Shown one piece after another: positions 1-11,124 of a stretch of DNA of 64,000 bases. The stretch comes from Diprion similis. Lineage: Eukaryota > Arthropoda > Insecta > Hymenoptera > Diprionidae. The stretch is from positions 751,501 to 815,500 of the forward strand of contig NC_060106.1 in NCBI RefSeq assembly GCF_021155765.1. The letters run 5' to 3'. A program made the position numbers and the translations under genes. The notes below the pieces were generated by a model. It was not told the origin of the DNA, ran no database searches, and was given only the letters and a program-made list of their open reading frames with translations. How positions within the stretch are numbered: position 1 is the first letter of the stretch; every line of letters starts with the position of its first letter.

Positions 1-47
1 CAATAAATAACATTTTCAATAAACAAGAAGTTTTAGCTGTGACTGGG

Positions 48-1502
48 TCACTCATTCAGAATGAAAGCACGTAATTTACATGAATTTCTTATAAAATAGA
101 AAATGGCCATGATGGCTTCCATGTTGAGATCACTTTTTAATATATCTTGGGTTGCGAGAAGAGAATCAAAATAAGGGATTAAGTAATGTCGTCGATAGTG
201 TTTCAGTTGAGCGCATGATGTTTGAAGGTGTTCAATTGAGTCAGGTTCTCCAAGGTTGCAGATCGGGCAGTTTTCCGGGTACTGCAGTTTGTGACGGTGA
301 CCATCGACCGTTAGGCTTGTGGCGTATTGGCTAGCAAGTCTGAGTTGCATGAAAACTCTGGCTGCTTGGAGACAGATCCTACACTTCAGATCATGGCACC
401 GAGCAGTACTGATTCTGTATGTTGATTGAAGGTAGTGTGCATTTGCAGCTAGTTGTAAGTCTTGTTGGCGCAGGAATATTTTGTATTTGCTTAGAAATAG
501 ATCCTTATGGGAGTTCCAGGTGGTGAAGCTCAGGTCTTGAAGCGATTTGGCAGTATTGGGACTAACCTCCCTGATGATTTCGAGAAACTTAGACATCCAG
601 TTAAACTTGGGTGTCATTTGAGTGTTCATTGCTAATTGGTGCAGTCTGTGAAGGCATATTCTGGGCAGCCGTTTGTGTTCCATCTTCAGGATTTTTAGAA
701 TCCAATTCCAGGTGTCTTTAATGGCACTGACTGCGACCGGGGTTCTCCCCAGTTCAACTCTTATTAGTGCCACTGCAGTGTTCGTCGGGAGCCCATAAAC
801 TTTTTTGAAGAAGTTGCACTGTACTCTTTCCAGCAGCTCTAGGTGAGGCATTTCCCAAATAAGTGCGGCGTAAAGCAGTGTTGACTCCACTATACTGTCA
901 AACAGCTTGAAAATGCTATCGGTTGAGTCAATTTTAACTTTAAATACTGTGCCTGTCACCATGTCAACAGCGAGTTGAGCTTTAGCTGTGTTGTTAAGAG
1001 CAGTAGTTCGACCAAATCCACTCGGTGTGATTGTGAGTCCTAGGTAATCATAACTCTTTTGGATTTCAACTGCTTCAGCTCCATAATAAAATGCTAAGTT
1101 GTTTTTGACACGCCCTGCTTTTCTACAGCAGATAATTTTAGTCTTGTCAGTGTTTACCACCAACTTATTTATCTGACAGTATTGATGCAGCGTTTTTAGT
1201 TTCTTCCGCATGTCATTTTCTGAGCTTGCCAAAATAACCAAGTCATCAGCGTACAATAGCGACAAGATGTTGGAGAGACCATCTATGTCAAGACCAATGA
1301 GTCCCTTTTCTCTGAAAAATTCCTCCAAGTCAGCGATGAATAGAATGAATGAAAGGGGACTCAGGATTTCACCTTGTAGAACGTCTTCCGTTGTGCAGAA
1401 ATTTTTTGAGTATTCACCCTCAATCTTGACCTTAAATGAAGCTGAATTATATAGATTTCTAAGCAGCCTGACTAACTTCGCACTAATTCCTTGAAGAAAA
1501 AG
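48..1502 (-). pseudogene. LINE ORF2, 3' part: RT palm/thumb and C-terminal zinc knuckle
   Basis: This is the continuation of the reverse transcriptase downstream of the copia A insertion. It shows VLQGEILSPLSFILF (near 1370), the catalytic YADDLVILAS (near 1240), and a C-terminal CPIC-x(10)-H-x(4)-C knuckle (near 230) common in LINE ORF2 proteins. The frame is open through this whole half and stops at 48-50 (TGA). The open frame runs 24 bases into the copia LTR by chance. The half is open, but the gene as a whole is dead because of the copia and the upstream stops. Confidence 0.85.
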
Positions 1503-1809
1503 TGTTAGAATACTGTATTTATACATTTCCGTGATCTAGGTTTGCTTTGTATATAGCTATTATGTATGTGAGATGGTATGTGTGTGTGACATGCGAGACA
1601 TTGAATAACATCTTAGTCTACATCTTCCTGCCGCTGTGGCATGACCACCCGTTTATACCGACAAGTTAGGCTAACTACGCTGCGACACTTTTGTTTTCTT
1701 TTGTTCTGTATATTGTTCATATTTCCTTTCTTCCCACGATCAATAAATGATCCTTTAATTACAAGATATTGGTCCAGTTCTATTCCCATTCCACAACCAA
1801 ATCACAATA
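1503..1809 (+). repeat. Copia A 5' LTR
   Basis: It begins TGTTAGAATACTG and ends CAAATCACAATA. It is followed at once by the primer-binding site. It has an AATAAA at about 1742-1747 and a run of short GT repeats. The end is ATA rather than the canonical CA, and the same is true of the 3' copy. Confidence 0.93.
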
Positions 1810-1823
1810 GGTTATGGGCCCAG
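1810..1823 (+). promoter_or_regulatory. Copia A primer-binding site
   Basis: GGTTATGGGCCCAG abuts the 5' LTR. It is complementary to the anticodon arm of initiator tRNA-Met. Drosophila copia is known to prime from a cleaved 5' half of that tRNA, and the same site is inferred here. Copia B (59965-59978) carries the same 14 bases. Confidence 0.85.
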
Positions 1824-1941
1824 GACACTGGTGAATAAATCTGAGATTCAATTCTTGCAAGTTAGTTTCGGACGTGGTAGACGAAATACATATACGAGCA
1901 CAAGTGATATCGCGCGCGAGTGTTTTCCGTCCAAAGCGAAC

Positions 1942-4900
1942 ATGGATGACGATTTTCTGACGAGAGGCGTGAGGCTGTTTAACGGGCACAATTTTAAATC
2001 ATGGAAATACCAAATCAAGCAAGTGCTGATAGCAATGGATTTGACGGCCCTTGTAATGGGTGAAGAAACAAGGCCTGATGAAAGATTAGATAGTCAAGGA
2101 GCTAGAGCATGGGATAAGAAAAATGCCAGAGCTGTCATCGTTCTCACTTCTACTATAAATGAAGAACAACAAGACCTGGTTGAAAATTGCGATACTGCCA
2201 AGCAGATATGGGAGAAGATGGCCATCATACACGAGCAAAAATCGGAATTCAGCAAAAACGTTCTATGGCAAAAGTTTCATCAAGCTCAAATGGAAGCAGG
2301 CGAGAGCATTATTCAATTCATCACCCGTGTACAAGTGCATGGGAAGCGCTTGAAAGACATTGGTCAAGAAGTTACTGACGAGTCCATGATTGCAAAAATT
2401 TTAATGTCATTACCGGATAATTTTAAATCATTTCGTTCAGCGTGGGACAGTACGGAAGTTAGATGTCAAACAATAGAAAATTTAGAATCTCGGCTGATGA
2501 AGGAAGAAAAGCTATTAGCTTTGAATGACGAACCCGCAACGGCTCTAGTTTCGAACGCGGGTAAATATCAAAATAAGGACAAAAGTCGAGGTCATCATGA
2601 GCCACAGACATGCTTCTATTGTGGCAAACAGGGACATATAGCCCGCAAGTGTCGGAAGAAATTTCGAGATCTCCGGCAACGGAAACAAAACAAAGCAGGA
2701 CACACCGGTCAGCCAAAACTGCTACATTCAAAACAAAATATGGCAACTTTCGCCGGCGCGCTAATCTCCACCGTCGAATCTGACAACGCTGAAGTGCAGG
2801 CTAACGCCACCTGTCGGGGACAGTTTAAAACCCGGGACAGTGATTTGAAGGATGTTTGGATCAGCGATAGCGGAGCGACATGTCACATGTCTGGCCGACG
2901 AGATTGGTTTTCTCACTTCGTTACAATCCCAGCGCGTCAGGTTTACCTTGGAGATGGCAGTGTTCGAGAAGCATGTGGTAGCGGTACTATCCGCGTTAAA
3001 CGACGTGTGAATGGTGTGTGGCTCGATGGACAGATAGAAAACGTTTTGTATGTTCCATTTTTTAATAAAAACTTGTATTCGACAAACGTATCGACTGCGC
3101 GTGGAATGCGCGTTATATTTGACGGCGACGACGTCGATGTGATTTTTAAACAAACAAATGAGATCGTGGCGCAGGGCAAGAAAATCGGTAATAATTTATG
3201 TGTTTTTGACTTTGAGGTTATATTACCCAATGCCGAAGCGAATGCTTGCAGCTTGAAAACTCTTCATGAAAGTATGGGTCACGTCAACGGTAGCAGATTA
3301 CGTAAAATGATACGGAATAAATCAGCTGAAGGTTTGGACAACGTCGCTGATGGGAAGTTCTTTTGCGAGGGCTGTGCATATGGGAAAATGCATAGGCTCC
3401 CTCACAAAAAGCATGATGAGGAAGATGGAGGTTATGACGTAGGTGAGTATATTTACATGGATTTATGTGGCCCTATGTCTCCCTCTCTCGGAGGTTCCAA
3501 ATTCTTCATGTTGGCGAAGGATAGAAAATCAAGCTACCTCTTTGTTTATTTTTTGAAGCATAAGGACCAAGCAGTTTCATGTTTCAAGGACCTGTACAAT
3601 TTAATCGCCACTACACTCAACAAGTCCGTGAAGATGGTCAGATCAGACAATGGGTTGGAATTCTGCAACAAAGACCTGATTGACTTTTTGCGTTCCAAGG
3701 GAGCACAGCTGGGTACGTCGGCTCCATACTGTCCGGCGCAGAACGGCAGGATAGAAAGAGAAAACCGCACTGTCGTTGAATCAGCGCGCAGTATGATTCA
3801 TGCCAAGCAGTTGCCTAAGTACTTATGGTCGGAAGCGGTAAATACGGCTGTGTATGCATTGAACCGCACAGTGAACAATAATAATCCAAAAGTTACTCCA
3901 TATGAGATGTGGTACAACCGTAAACCGAACATCTCCCATATGAAACCTTTTGGCACGGAGGCCTTTGTACTTATCCCTGATGTTCATCGTACCAAGTTCG
4001 ATGCAATGTCTGAGAAGGTGATCATGGTTGGTTATCAAGATACTTCGTCTAATTATAGATTGTACAGTGAGAGCAGAAATAAGGTGTTAGTCGCTCGAGA
4101 TGTCCTTTTTAACAATGAAGAACGACACAGTTGGATGGATTTTGCGAAGTACGTCTTCAAAACAGATCGTATGCCGAGACAGACTTTGCTATCGAACTCG
4201 GAAGAAACGAAGGACGCTCCAGTCGTGGTTCCTGACGTAGTTGTCGAAGAACCAGCTGTTACCCCTGACGGAGTCGCTAACGCACCAGTGGAGCAATCTG
4301 AAATTGTTGCAGATGATTATGAAGGAAGCGAGCAAGTGGAGGTTAGAGATGCTGAGCCTAACATTGGAGCCGAAGATGACGATAATGACGATACACCAGG
4401 TGGGATGCGTCAACCATTGCGCGGATCCAAGAGAAAGCTGGACATCACCATAGGCTCCACCCCTAATCTTCGTGACAGGTCTCGGATCAAAAAACCTAGA
4501 AGGTATGAGATGGGAAACTTTGTGGAAGTCACCGAACCGCAAAGCTATGAGGAAGCAGTGGCCGGTCCCTATAATGATGAGTGGAAATCTGCCATAGCTG
4601 ACGAGCTCACTTCGCATGAAAAGAATCACACGTGGGAGGTGGTTGATCGTCCTCCAGGTGTTGATCTTTTGGATGCTCGGTGGGTTTTCAAGGTGCAAAG
4701 GGATTCTACAAATAGTGTTAAGCGTTTTAAAGCTAGATTGTGTATTCGAGGATGCAAACAAAAGTATGGGATAGACTATGAAGATACTTTTTCTCCGGTT
4801 GTTAAATACGAGTCTCTACGTATCTTATTCGCAATCACCGCACACTTGGACTTGGAGCTTGTTCAATTTGATATGAAGACTGCCTTTTTATACGGTGATC

Positions 4901-6072
4901 TGGAGGAGCAACTGTACATCAAGATCCCACCCGGCCTGGAAGTTGAAAATAAGAACCAGAAAGTATGCAGTCTCAAGAAGGCAATCTACGGATTGAAACA
5001 GGCGTCCAGATGTTGGAACAAGAAGTTCTGTGATTTTCTAAAGTGTTTTGGTTTCATACAATGCAGTTCGGAAAGTTCAGTTTTTGTGCGTGTGAAAGAA
5101 AGCAGAGCTATGTTTATAGCCTTATTTGTGGACGACGGTATGATTTTTTCGCAGTGCCAAGACGATGCAAATGAAATTGTGAATGCTCTAAAGAAAGAAT
5201 TTGATGTAAAAATAGGAAAAGCTGATATGTTTGTTGGCATTCAGATCTCGAGGGATAGAAAAAATAAAACTATATTTTTACATCAAGAAGCTTATGCCCA
5301 AAGAATATTGCAAAAATATGAAGTCGTCGACGAGCCATGCGACATACCAGCTGATCCCAATACTATTTTGTGTGCACCCGACAAAAAAGTAGAGATGAAT
5401 GTTCTCTACAGGGAAGTGATAGGGTCTTTAATGTTTTTATCAAATGTAACTAGACCAGATTTGACTTATATTGTTAACTTGCTTAGTAGATATGTGTGTG
5501 GTTTTGACAAATCTCATTGGAGAGCAGTTCAGAGAGTATTGAAATATCTGAAAAAAACCTACAAAAAAGGGCTAGTGTATAAGGCAGGTGTGAGCAATAC
5601 CGATTTGTTTCTGAAAGCTTTTTCAGATGCTGACTATGCTGCAGATCGCGACCAGCGGAGATCCACAAGTGGTGGTGTTATACAATTAGCTCATGGTCCT
5701 GTAGTATGGTTTTCTCGTAGACAAACAGTAACAGCTATGAGTACAGCGGAGGCTGAATATATAGCCGCTTCTTGTGTAACCCGCGAAATTGTATGGCTAA
5801 GACATTTTTTAAAGGAATTAGGTTTCCCATGTGTTAACCCGACCAAGTTGTTTATTGACAACACAACATCTATAGTGTGGACAAAAGATGCAGTGCTCAA
5901 CAATAAAACAAAACATATTGAAATTAGATTTCATTATGTGAGGGAAAAAGTCGAGTCAAATGAAATAGTCACTACATATGTTCCTACTGAATTACAACTC
6001 GCAGATCTGTTCACCAAGAACTTTAATAAACAGCGCTTTTCTTTCTTAAGAGACAACATTGGAATGCAATAA
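1942..6072 (+). CDS. Copia A Gag-Pol polyprotein (intact)
   Basis: The frame is open from 1831, but the first ATG is at 1942, giving about 1376 residues. That start matches the typical copia N-terminus (a short acidic lead, then LFNGHNFKSWKYQI). Domains in order are: Gag with a CCHC knuckle (CFYCGKQGHIARKC, near 2620); aspartic protease (ISDSGATCHM, near 2865); GAG-pre-integrase HxxxGH; integrase core (VRSDNGLEF near 3640, then NGRIERENR near 3745); RT (FDMKTAFLYG near 4870, catalytic LFVDDGMIF near 5125); and RNase H (SDADYAADRDQRRST near 5625, STAEAEYIAA). No stop or frameshift is visible, so it is probably functional. It would be translated from genomic RNA started in the 5' LTR. Confidence 0.95.
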   Translation: MDDDFLTRGVRLFNGHNFKSWKYQIKQVLIAMDLTALVMGEETRPDERLDSQGARAWDKKNARAVIVLTSTINEEQQDLVENCDTAKQIWEKMAIIHEQKSEFSKNVLWQKFHQAQMEAGESIIQFITRVQVHGKRLKDIGQEVTDESMIAKILMSLPDNFKSFRSAWDSTEVRCQTIENLESRLMKEEKLLALNDEPATALVSNAGKYQNKDKSRGHHEPQTCFYCGKQGHIARKCRKKFRDLRQRKQNKAGHTGQPKLLHSKQNMATFAGALISTVESDNAEVQANATCRGQFKTRDSDLKDVWISDSGATCHMSGRRDWFSHFVTIPARQVYLGDGSVREACGSGTIRVKRRVNGVWLDGQIENVLYVPFFNKNLYSTNVSTARGMRVIFDGDDVDVIFKQTNEIVAQGKKIGNNLCVFDFEVILPNAEANACSLKTLHESMGHVNGSRLRKMIRNKSAEGLDNVADGKFFCEGCAYGKMHRLPHKKHDEEDGGYDVGEYIYMDLCGPMSPSLGGSKFFMLAKDRKSSYLFVYFLKHKDQAVSCFKDLYNLIATTLNKSVKMVRSDNGLEFCNKDLIDFLRSKGAQLGTSAPYCPAQNGRIERENRTVVESARSMIHAKQLPKYLWSEAVNTAVYALNRTVNNNNPKVTPYEMWYNRKPNISHMKPFGTEAFVLIPDVHRTKFDAMSEKVIMVGYQDTSSNYRLYSESRNKVLVARDVLFNNEERHSWMDFAKYVFKTDRMPRQTLLSNSEETKDAPVVVPDVVVEEPAVTPDGVANAPVEQSEIVADDYEGSEQVEVRDAEPNIGAEDDDNDDTPGGMRQPLRGSKRKLDITIGSTPNLRDRSRIKKPRRYEMGNFVEVTEPQSYEEAVAGPYNDEWKSAIADELTSHEKNHTWEVVDRPPGVDLLDARWVFKVQRDSTNSVKRFKARLCIRGCKQKYGIDYEDTFSPVVKYESLRILFAITAHLDLELVQFDMKTAFLYGDLEEQLYIKIPPGLEVENKNQKVCSLKKAIYGLKQASRCWNKKFCDFLKCFGFIQCSSESSVFVRVKESRAMFIALFVDDGMIFSQCQDDANEIVNALKKEFDVKIGKADMFVGIQISRDRKNKTIFLHQEAYAQRILQKYEVVDEPCDIPADPNTILCAPDKKVEMNVLYREVIGSLMFLSNVTRPDLTYIVNLLSRYVCGFDKSHWRAVQRVLKYLKKTYKKGLVYKAGVSNTDLFLKAFSDADYAADRDQRRSTSGGVIQLAHGPVVWFSRRQTVTAMSTAEAEYIAASCVTREIVWLRHFLKELGFPCVNPTKLFIDNTTSIVWTKDAVLNNKTKHIEIRFHYVREKVESNEIVTTYVPTELQLADLFTKNFNKQRFSFLRDNIGMQ

Positions 6073-6175
6073 TAATAACAATTAATATTTAATAACACTA
6101 AGATGAACTACGAGATATGCTTTTACATAGATCTCAAGTTTTTTTTGGCAAACGGAAATATTTAAACAGGAGGTG

Positions 6176-6482
6176 TGTTAGAATACTGTATTTATACATT
6201 TCCGTGATCTAGGTTTGCTTTGTATATAGCTATTATGTATGTGAGATGGTATGTGTGTGTGACATGCGAGACATTGAATAACATCTTAGTCTACATCTTC
6301 CTGCCGCTGTGGCATGACCACCCGTTTATACCGACAAGTTAGGCTAACTACGCTGCGACACTTTTGTTTTCTTTTGTTCTGTATATTGTTCATATTTCCT
6401 TTCTTCCCACGATCAATAAATGATCCTTTAATTACAAGATATTGGTCCAGTTCTATTCCCATTCCACAACCAAATCACAATA
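6176..6482 (+). repeat. Copia A 3' LTR
   Basis: A copy of the 5' LTR with the same start, end and length. It is preceded by AGGAGGTG as the likely polypurine primer. The 103 bases between the polyprotein stop and the LTR are AT-rich and noncoding. Confidence 0.93.
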
Positions 6483-8175
6483 AAAAGTTTTTGCTACACA
6501 AGTTTTTGGTTGACGGAATTAAAGGCTCTTTTCAAATCTACGAAGAGCAGATAGAGCCTGGCATTTTTTTGCCGCAGACGCAGTTGGATTGCTGTCATGA
6601 GGTTAAACAGGTTGTCCAGACAACCACGGTGAGCTCGAAATCTTGCTTGGTACTTAGGTATAGTTCCCGTATTTTTAGTCCAACTTTCAAGCCGTTTGTC
6701 AGCATAGACGTAAGCAGTTTTGCTACATGATTGATGAGGGATATGCCTCGGTAATTGGTCGGATTATTTTGATCACCTTTTTTGTGCAGAAGCGTGACTA
6801 TGACTGACATCCAGTTCTGAGGGATTACCTCGGTTTCTAGGACCTTGTCGAATAGGCACCGGATGTATAATTTCCAATTATAAGGCAGGGCTTTGTAGAA
6901 TTCATTATTGTTGTCATCTGGTCCAGGTGATTTATTTGTTTTGCGATTTTTTAGGGCGTGATTTAGTTCGTACATGGAAAATTTTACATCTAGTAGAGGG
7001 TCGAGGACACCGTAAAAACTTGAGACATCATCCTCTCTATCGGAAATCGTGCCATGGTAAAAGTCTTCCCAGGTGGCTGCATCAATAGGGTTGGATTTAT
7101 GGTCATAAGTACTCCTAAATGCTCTTATTGTTTGCCGGAATACAGCGGTATTGCGGGTGTTGGCCAGTTTATCCAGAATTATAAGGTTGTACCGCCGTTT
7201 TTTAGCTTTGAGTAGAGACTTGAGGTATTTTTTTGCATCCATGTAATTTTCCTTAGCTGGGCTTTGGAATTTAGCAGTTTTGAACAATTTGAAGAGCTGC
7301 GTGACTTTTTTCTTTTCCGTGCTATTTTGCTAGACCATTTCATGAGGTTTTTGAAATAATCTCTCTTCTCTTTTAGCCAGTGATATTTAGTGATCGCATT
7401 CGGGGTGTGTTTGTTAGTGTTACGGAAGTCCGGGAGTTCAGGCATCTGGAGTTGGAACCAAAGGGGGGAGTGATCTGATGAATTCTCATCCTGTATTACT
7501 GCGAGGTCCTCAATGAGATCCAGGCTAGGAACGTTAGCCCAGACAAAGTCGATTGTGCTGCATCCTTTCTCATAATGTGTGATTCTGCCTGGAAAGTCAC
7601 TCCTAGTTCTCCCGTTGACAAGTATGATCGCATTTTCTTGCATAAAATTTCACAGCCTCCGACTTCTGGCATCAACTGCCTGATCCTGGGCTTCGCTATT
7701 ACTTAATAAGTTCGTGCCTACGGCCAGTTCTTTCGGTATACCACCAAAATTACTCACATGGGCGTTAAAGTCGCCGACGTAGAATGTCGGTAGATGACCC
7801 TGGGTTTCTTCAACCTGGTCTACTACCAATTGGAGTAATTCAAGTATGTAAACACCTGCAAGTATAAAGGTTGACTGCCTTGTGGGCATTTTAGCGGAGA
7901 TCCAGCTATCCGAGGAATCCAGTACTTCAGCTGCTATTGTTTGCCTTACTAGAAGGAGAATGCCTCCACTGGGTCTCCGTAGGCTTTTTTCTTTGATGGC
8001 AGGAGCCCAGTATGCTGAGTAGTCTGGCCATTTGTTGGGAAGCGTGTATTCACTTGTTACCCATGTTTCGGTGATGCAATAAATATCGACGTGGTGATCA
8101 AAAGTATGGTTGAGAAAATTCCGGAGTCCTCTCGCGTTCCAAGATATTACACTAAGTGTTTTGGGTTGCTATTGG
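6483..8175 (-). pseudogene. LINE ORF2, 5' part: APE endonuclease and N-terminal RT
   Basis: The endonuclease begins near 8170 with SWNARGLRN and TETW, followed by VGDFNAH (near 7760) and STIDFVWAN plus SDHSPLW (near 7500). These are apurinic-endonuclease-like motifs that nick target DNA. RT motifs follow: NKSPGPDD (near 6920) and NYRGISLIN (near 6750). Breaks seen are an in-frame TGA at 7650-7652, a frame change around 7180-7290, a frameshift near 6650 just before the RAHRGCLDNL block, and an in-frame TAG near 6500. The sequence resumes across copia A at 1502. Confidence 0.8.
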
Positions 8176-8268
8176 CTGTGAAGGAGTGTGCTGCGATCAG
8201 CTATTTTGTTTCGGGGCTTAAGTTGTTTTAGATCGCCTGTTTCAGTGTCCCAGGTATACCAGGTGTTC

Positions 8269-9390
8269 TCAATCCGTAGCTGGGTTCAGTACTCCCTCTT
8301 TACCCGACTCGGCCAGGTTTTTCTTCGCTTCTTTGAGTTTTTTCATACAATAAAGATCACGGCCAGTGAGGTCGTGGTTGATTGAGATTTTGGTACCTCT
8401 GAGGATCGTAGCTTTTGTCTTCATGATATTTTCCTTGACTTCTTCATCGATGAGACTGATTCTTAGGACGTCTGTATCTCTGTTTACCTTGGATACACTG
8501 ACGATGGCGTTGTTGATGTTAAATTTCTCTCGGAAGAATTTCTGAGCTTGTAGTTTGAGGTTAGACTCCCTCCATTCGTGGTTTGGAATTATAATGTTGA
8601 GCTTCATAGCTGTTCTTTCCTGTTGATGTATTAGCTCTTCAAGACGTTTGATTTAAGCTTTGGTTTCCGCCACTTCGGCCGCATTGGTAGCGTCGTTAAG
8701 TTGATGGCCAGCCGGATTTGCCTTGAGGGACTGCAGTTCGGCTTCTAGTTTGTCTTGTCTTCTAGAAATTTTGTCGAGCGAACCGGACATGGAGGATTCA
8801 TACCTTTTTAAATCATCTCTGATCTTTTGGATTTCTGTTCTGTTTTCTTCCTGACTTTTTTTTAGGCGAAACTCCAGCTTCGATGTGTTATCTTTGGCTT
8901 TTTTTCTCATAGCAGTAATTTGGGCATTTAAGTTCTGCATGAGATTGACCATTGAGAGATTATTTTGCACAGGATCTGTGTTATTGTCTAACGGCGTGCC
9001 GATTTCCATTGTATTGGTTTCTGACGGGTTAGTGTTCATAGTTGACAGCTGGTTTGCAGACTCGTTAGACAATTTATTTTTAACCTGTGTTATGTCCTCA
9101 GACTCGTCTGAGTGGTTGTCTTGTTGTCCCTCACCGTTGAGTCTTTTCCTTTTAGCGTAGTCTCGAATATCACCCGATGATCCAGCTCTTTCCCGTGTAA
9201 ATGTTAGACTTTTAGGTGTTCTGCCCGGTTTCTTAGTTGAATTTGGCGGGCTTCCAACCATTGGTGACGGGTTAGTCCCATTAGTATGGAGGGAAGCCTG
9301 TAGATGGCGGGTCCGTCTGCTACTCAGCCTACTCGCCGGAATTCTAACCTCCAGGTCCTTTTTTATGTAAATTAACTTACATCTTAGCAA
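8269..9390 (-). pseudogene. LINE ORF1 (coiled-coil nucleic-acid-binding protein)
   Basis: The N-terminal half is low-complexity and basic. It is followed by a long heptad-rich coiled coil (around 8700-8900) containing SKLEFRLKKSQEE and KISRRQDKLEAEL. After an in-frame TAA at 8653-8655 the same frame continues to 8269. That part has an L1-ORF1p-like tail (TKISINHDLTGRDLYCMKKL). L1-type ORF1 proteins trimerise through such a coiled coil and bind the element RNA in the cytoplasm. The role here is inferred from this layout and from its place upstream of ORF2. One nonsense codon breaks it. Confidence 0.65.
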
Positions 9391-9596
9391 ACAGCTAGAG
9401 TATCCAGATAAAAATATATTCCAATTACTGATTGCATATAAGACTGGCTTTAGAACTGTTGTGATTCATTTCAAAACTTTTATTTAACACGTATGAATGG
9501 CACTTTTACGGAGCGAAAATACACACATCCACTCACATTAACATGCCTGATGGCTCCCCCAAAAAAAATTACAAATTTGTCTCAATGCTACTATCT

Positions 9597-10620
9597 TTAG
9601 GTTTAACAATACCAATTACTTTCAAACCTTCGGTCTACCTATGGGCTCACCTCTCTCTCCGATATTGTCAGATCTGGTTATGGATGAGTTAGAACTGAAT
9701 CGTTTAAGCAAGCTAGGATTCTCGGTTTCATTCTATTTCAGATATGTTGATGACATCATAACGGCTGTGCCTGTAGATAAAGTTGATTCAATTTTGAATG
9801 TATTCAACCAATTCCATCCTAGGTTACGTCTGAAATAGGATGCAACGGACAAATCAGTTTCTTAGACGTTCTTATCATCAATGACAAACAGCTTTTAAAA
9901 ACTGACTGGTTCAACAAAGTGACTTGGTCACAGAGATACCTTAATTTCCATTCTCACCATCCCAGATCTTATAAAATTGGAACTATTAACTGTCTAGTGG
10001 ACAGAGCGACTAGATTATCTTGTTTGGAATTTCACAGTTAGAACCTGTCATTGATCCATGATGTGTTACGCAGAAACGGTTATCCAACGCATCTTTTGAT
10101 GAATAATGAATAATCTATGAATAATCATAGTGTGACCACCATTGGTACCCCCAAAAAAACTTTTGTATCTATCCCATATGTTCGTGGTCTTTTTGAATCC
10201 CTCAACCGCATCTTTTCTAAATTTAATTTACAATTTGTTGGAGAAAACGCGCATGATCTTTCCTATTTGTTTGATTCGGGGAAAGACCTACTATCGTTGG
10301 AAAAACGGTCCTACGTTGTTTATAAGAATCCGTGCAAGGGTTGTAACAACGTATATATAGGTCAAACTGGCAGACAGCTGCATACAAGATTAATGGAACA
10401 CAAACGTAACTTTCTAGAACACAAGGAGAATCACACTGCGCTCACAAGACATATGATTTAATTTGATCACACGTTTGATTTTGATCACGCGAGCCTTCTT
10501 GATGTAGAGCCGTCGTATTATAAGTGATTGTTGCTTGAAATGTGTGATATTGTCACACATTCAAACTCAGTATATCAAAGACAAGATGTTGAACACCTTA
10601 GGTCGATCTATACTCTGTTA
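9597..10620 (+). pseudogene. Penelope-like element relic (RT + GIY-YIG), copy 1
   Basis: The RT part (9597-9838) has GLPMGSPLSPILSDLVMDEL and the catalytic FRYVDDIITAV. It ends at an in-frame TAG (9836-9838). The GIY-YIG endonuclease part (10117-10461) has NVYIGQTGRQLHTRLMEHK and continues past stops at about 10459 and 10526 (LLDVEPSYY, EMCDIVTHSNSVY). These two domains in this order define Penelope-like elements. It is 5'-truncated, since no RT N-terminus is present, and it is clearly diverged from the pair at 42-49 kb. Confidence 0.85.
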
Positions 10621-11124
10621 ATACTAATCAGTAGCTTTAATTACCGACTGAACACTCTACTTTACTTTTACTTCTTCATCTGGTCTATGTGATCTTGGTT
10701 TGCGCACTAATCCTTCCTTCTTGTTCGCACGTTCAACTGTTAACACGTCCCCTGCTGTGATAATTACCGTTTGGTTTAGTTTGACCGTTGATTAACGTTT
10801 GAGATGTACGCTTGGGAGCTGAGGATTGCTTTACCGTCGTTGTATGGTCTTTTAATGCTATTCAAGTGAAAGAATAATTTTGTTGTAAATTATGTAATGT
10901 TTCGTCTTTCTCCTGGCCGAGTTTTGAGTTTTGGTTTTCTTCAGGTAAATACTAGGTCTAGCTGGTTGCTGTACCCTTCTGTTATAATAATTTTATATTT
11001 TCTTTTTTCTCTCAACCTTAACAAACTTGTACAATTACCTAGTTTTTTTTTTTTTCTATGACAGAATGTTCTCAAGAATGTTCGTCTTCGCCTTTGGTCG
11101 CGCGTGAGATTCTAATTTATTCAG
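10621..11124. other. Noncoding flank before the Polinton
   Basis: Possibly 3' sequence of Penelope copy 1. It has T-rich runs (about 11041-11055) and no convincing coding frame. No target-site duplication matching the far side of the Polinton was found here. Confidence 0.5.

Larger units (their letters stand above)
1503..6482 (+). mobile_element. Copia A: complete Ty1/copia LTR retrotransposon
   Basis: Two 307-bp LTRs (1503-1809 and 6176-6482) read as identical by eye. They flank a primer-binding site, one long gag-pol frame and a short purine-rich tract (about 6168-6175). The 5-bp target duplication AAAAG is perfect (1498-1502 and 6483-6487). Identical LTRs plus an open 1376-codon frame indicate a very recent insertion. 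It landed inside the RT of an older LINE. Confidence 0.95.
1..9400 (-). mobile_element. Non-LTR retrotransposon (LINE), decayed and split by copia A
   Basis: A two-ORF LINE runs on the minus strand. ORF1 lies at 9390-8269. ORF2 (APE endonuclease then reverse transcriptase) lies at about 8175-6483 and continues at 1502-48. The two ORF2 halves are one reading stretch: minus-strand sequence reaching 6483 continues directly at 1502 once copia A (1503-6482) and one AAAAG target copy are set aside. Several in-frame stops and at least one frameshift show it is dead. AATAAA-type signals in bases 1-25 fit the 3' end. Clade is not assigned; Jockey, CR1 or RTE-like groups are all possible. Confidence 0.85.

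Noticed and set aside
1831..1941. Longer copia A polyprotein starting at 1831
   Set aside because: The start would be GTG. The first ATG at 1942 matches the usual copia N-terminus.
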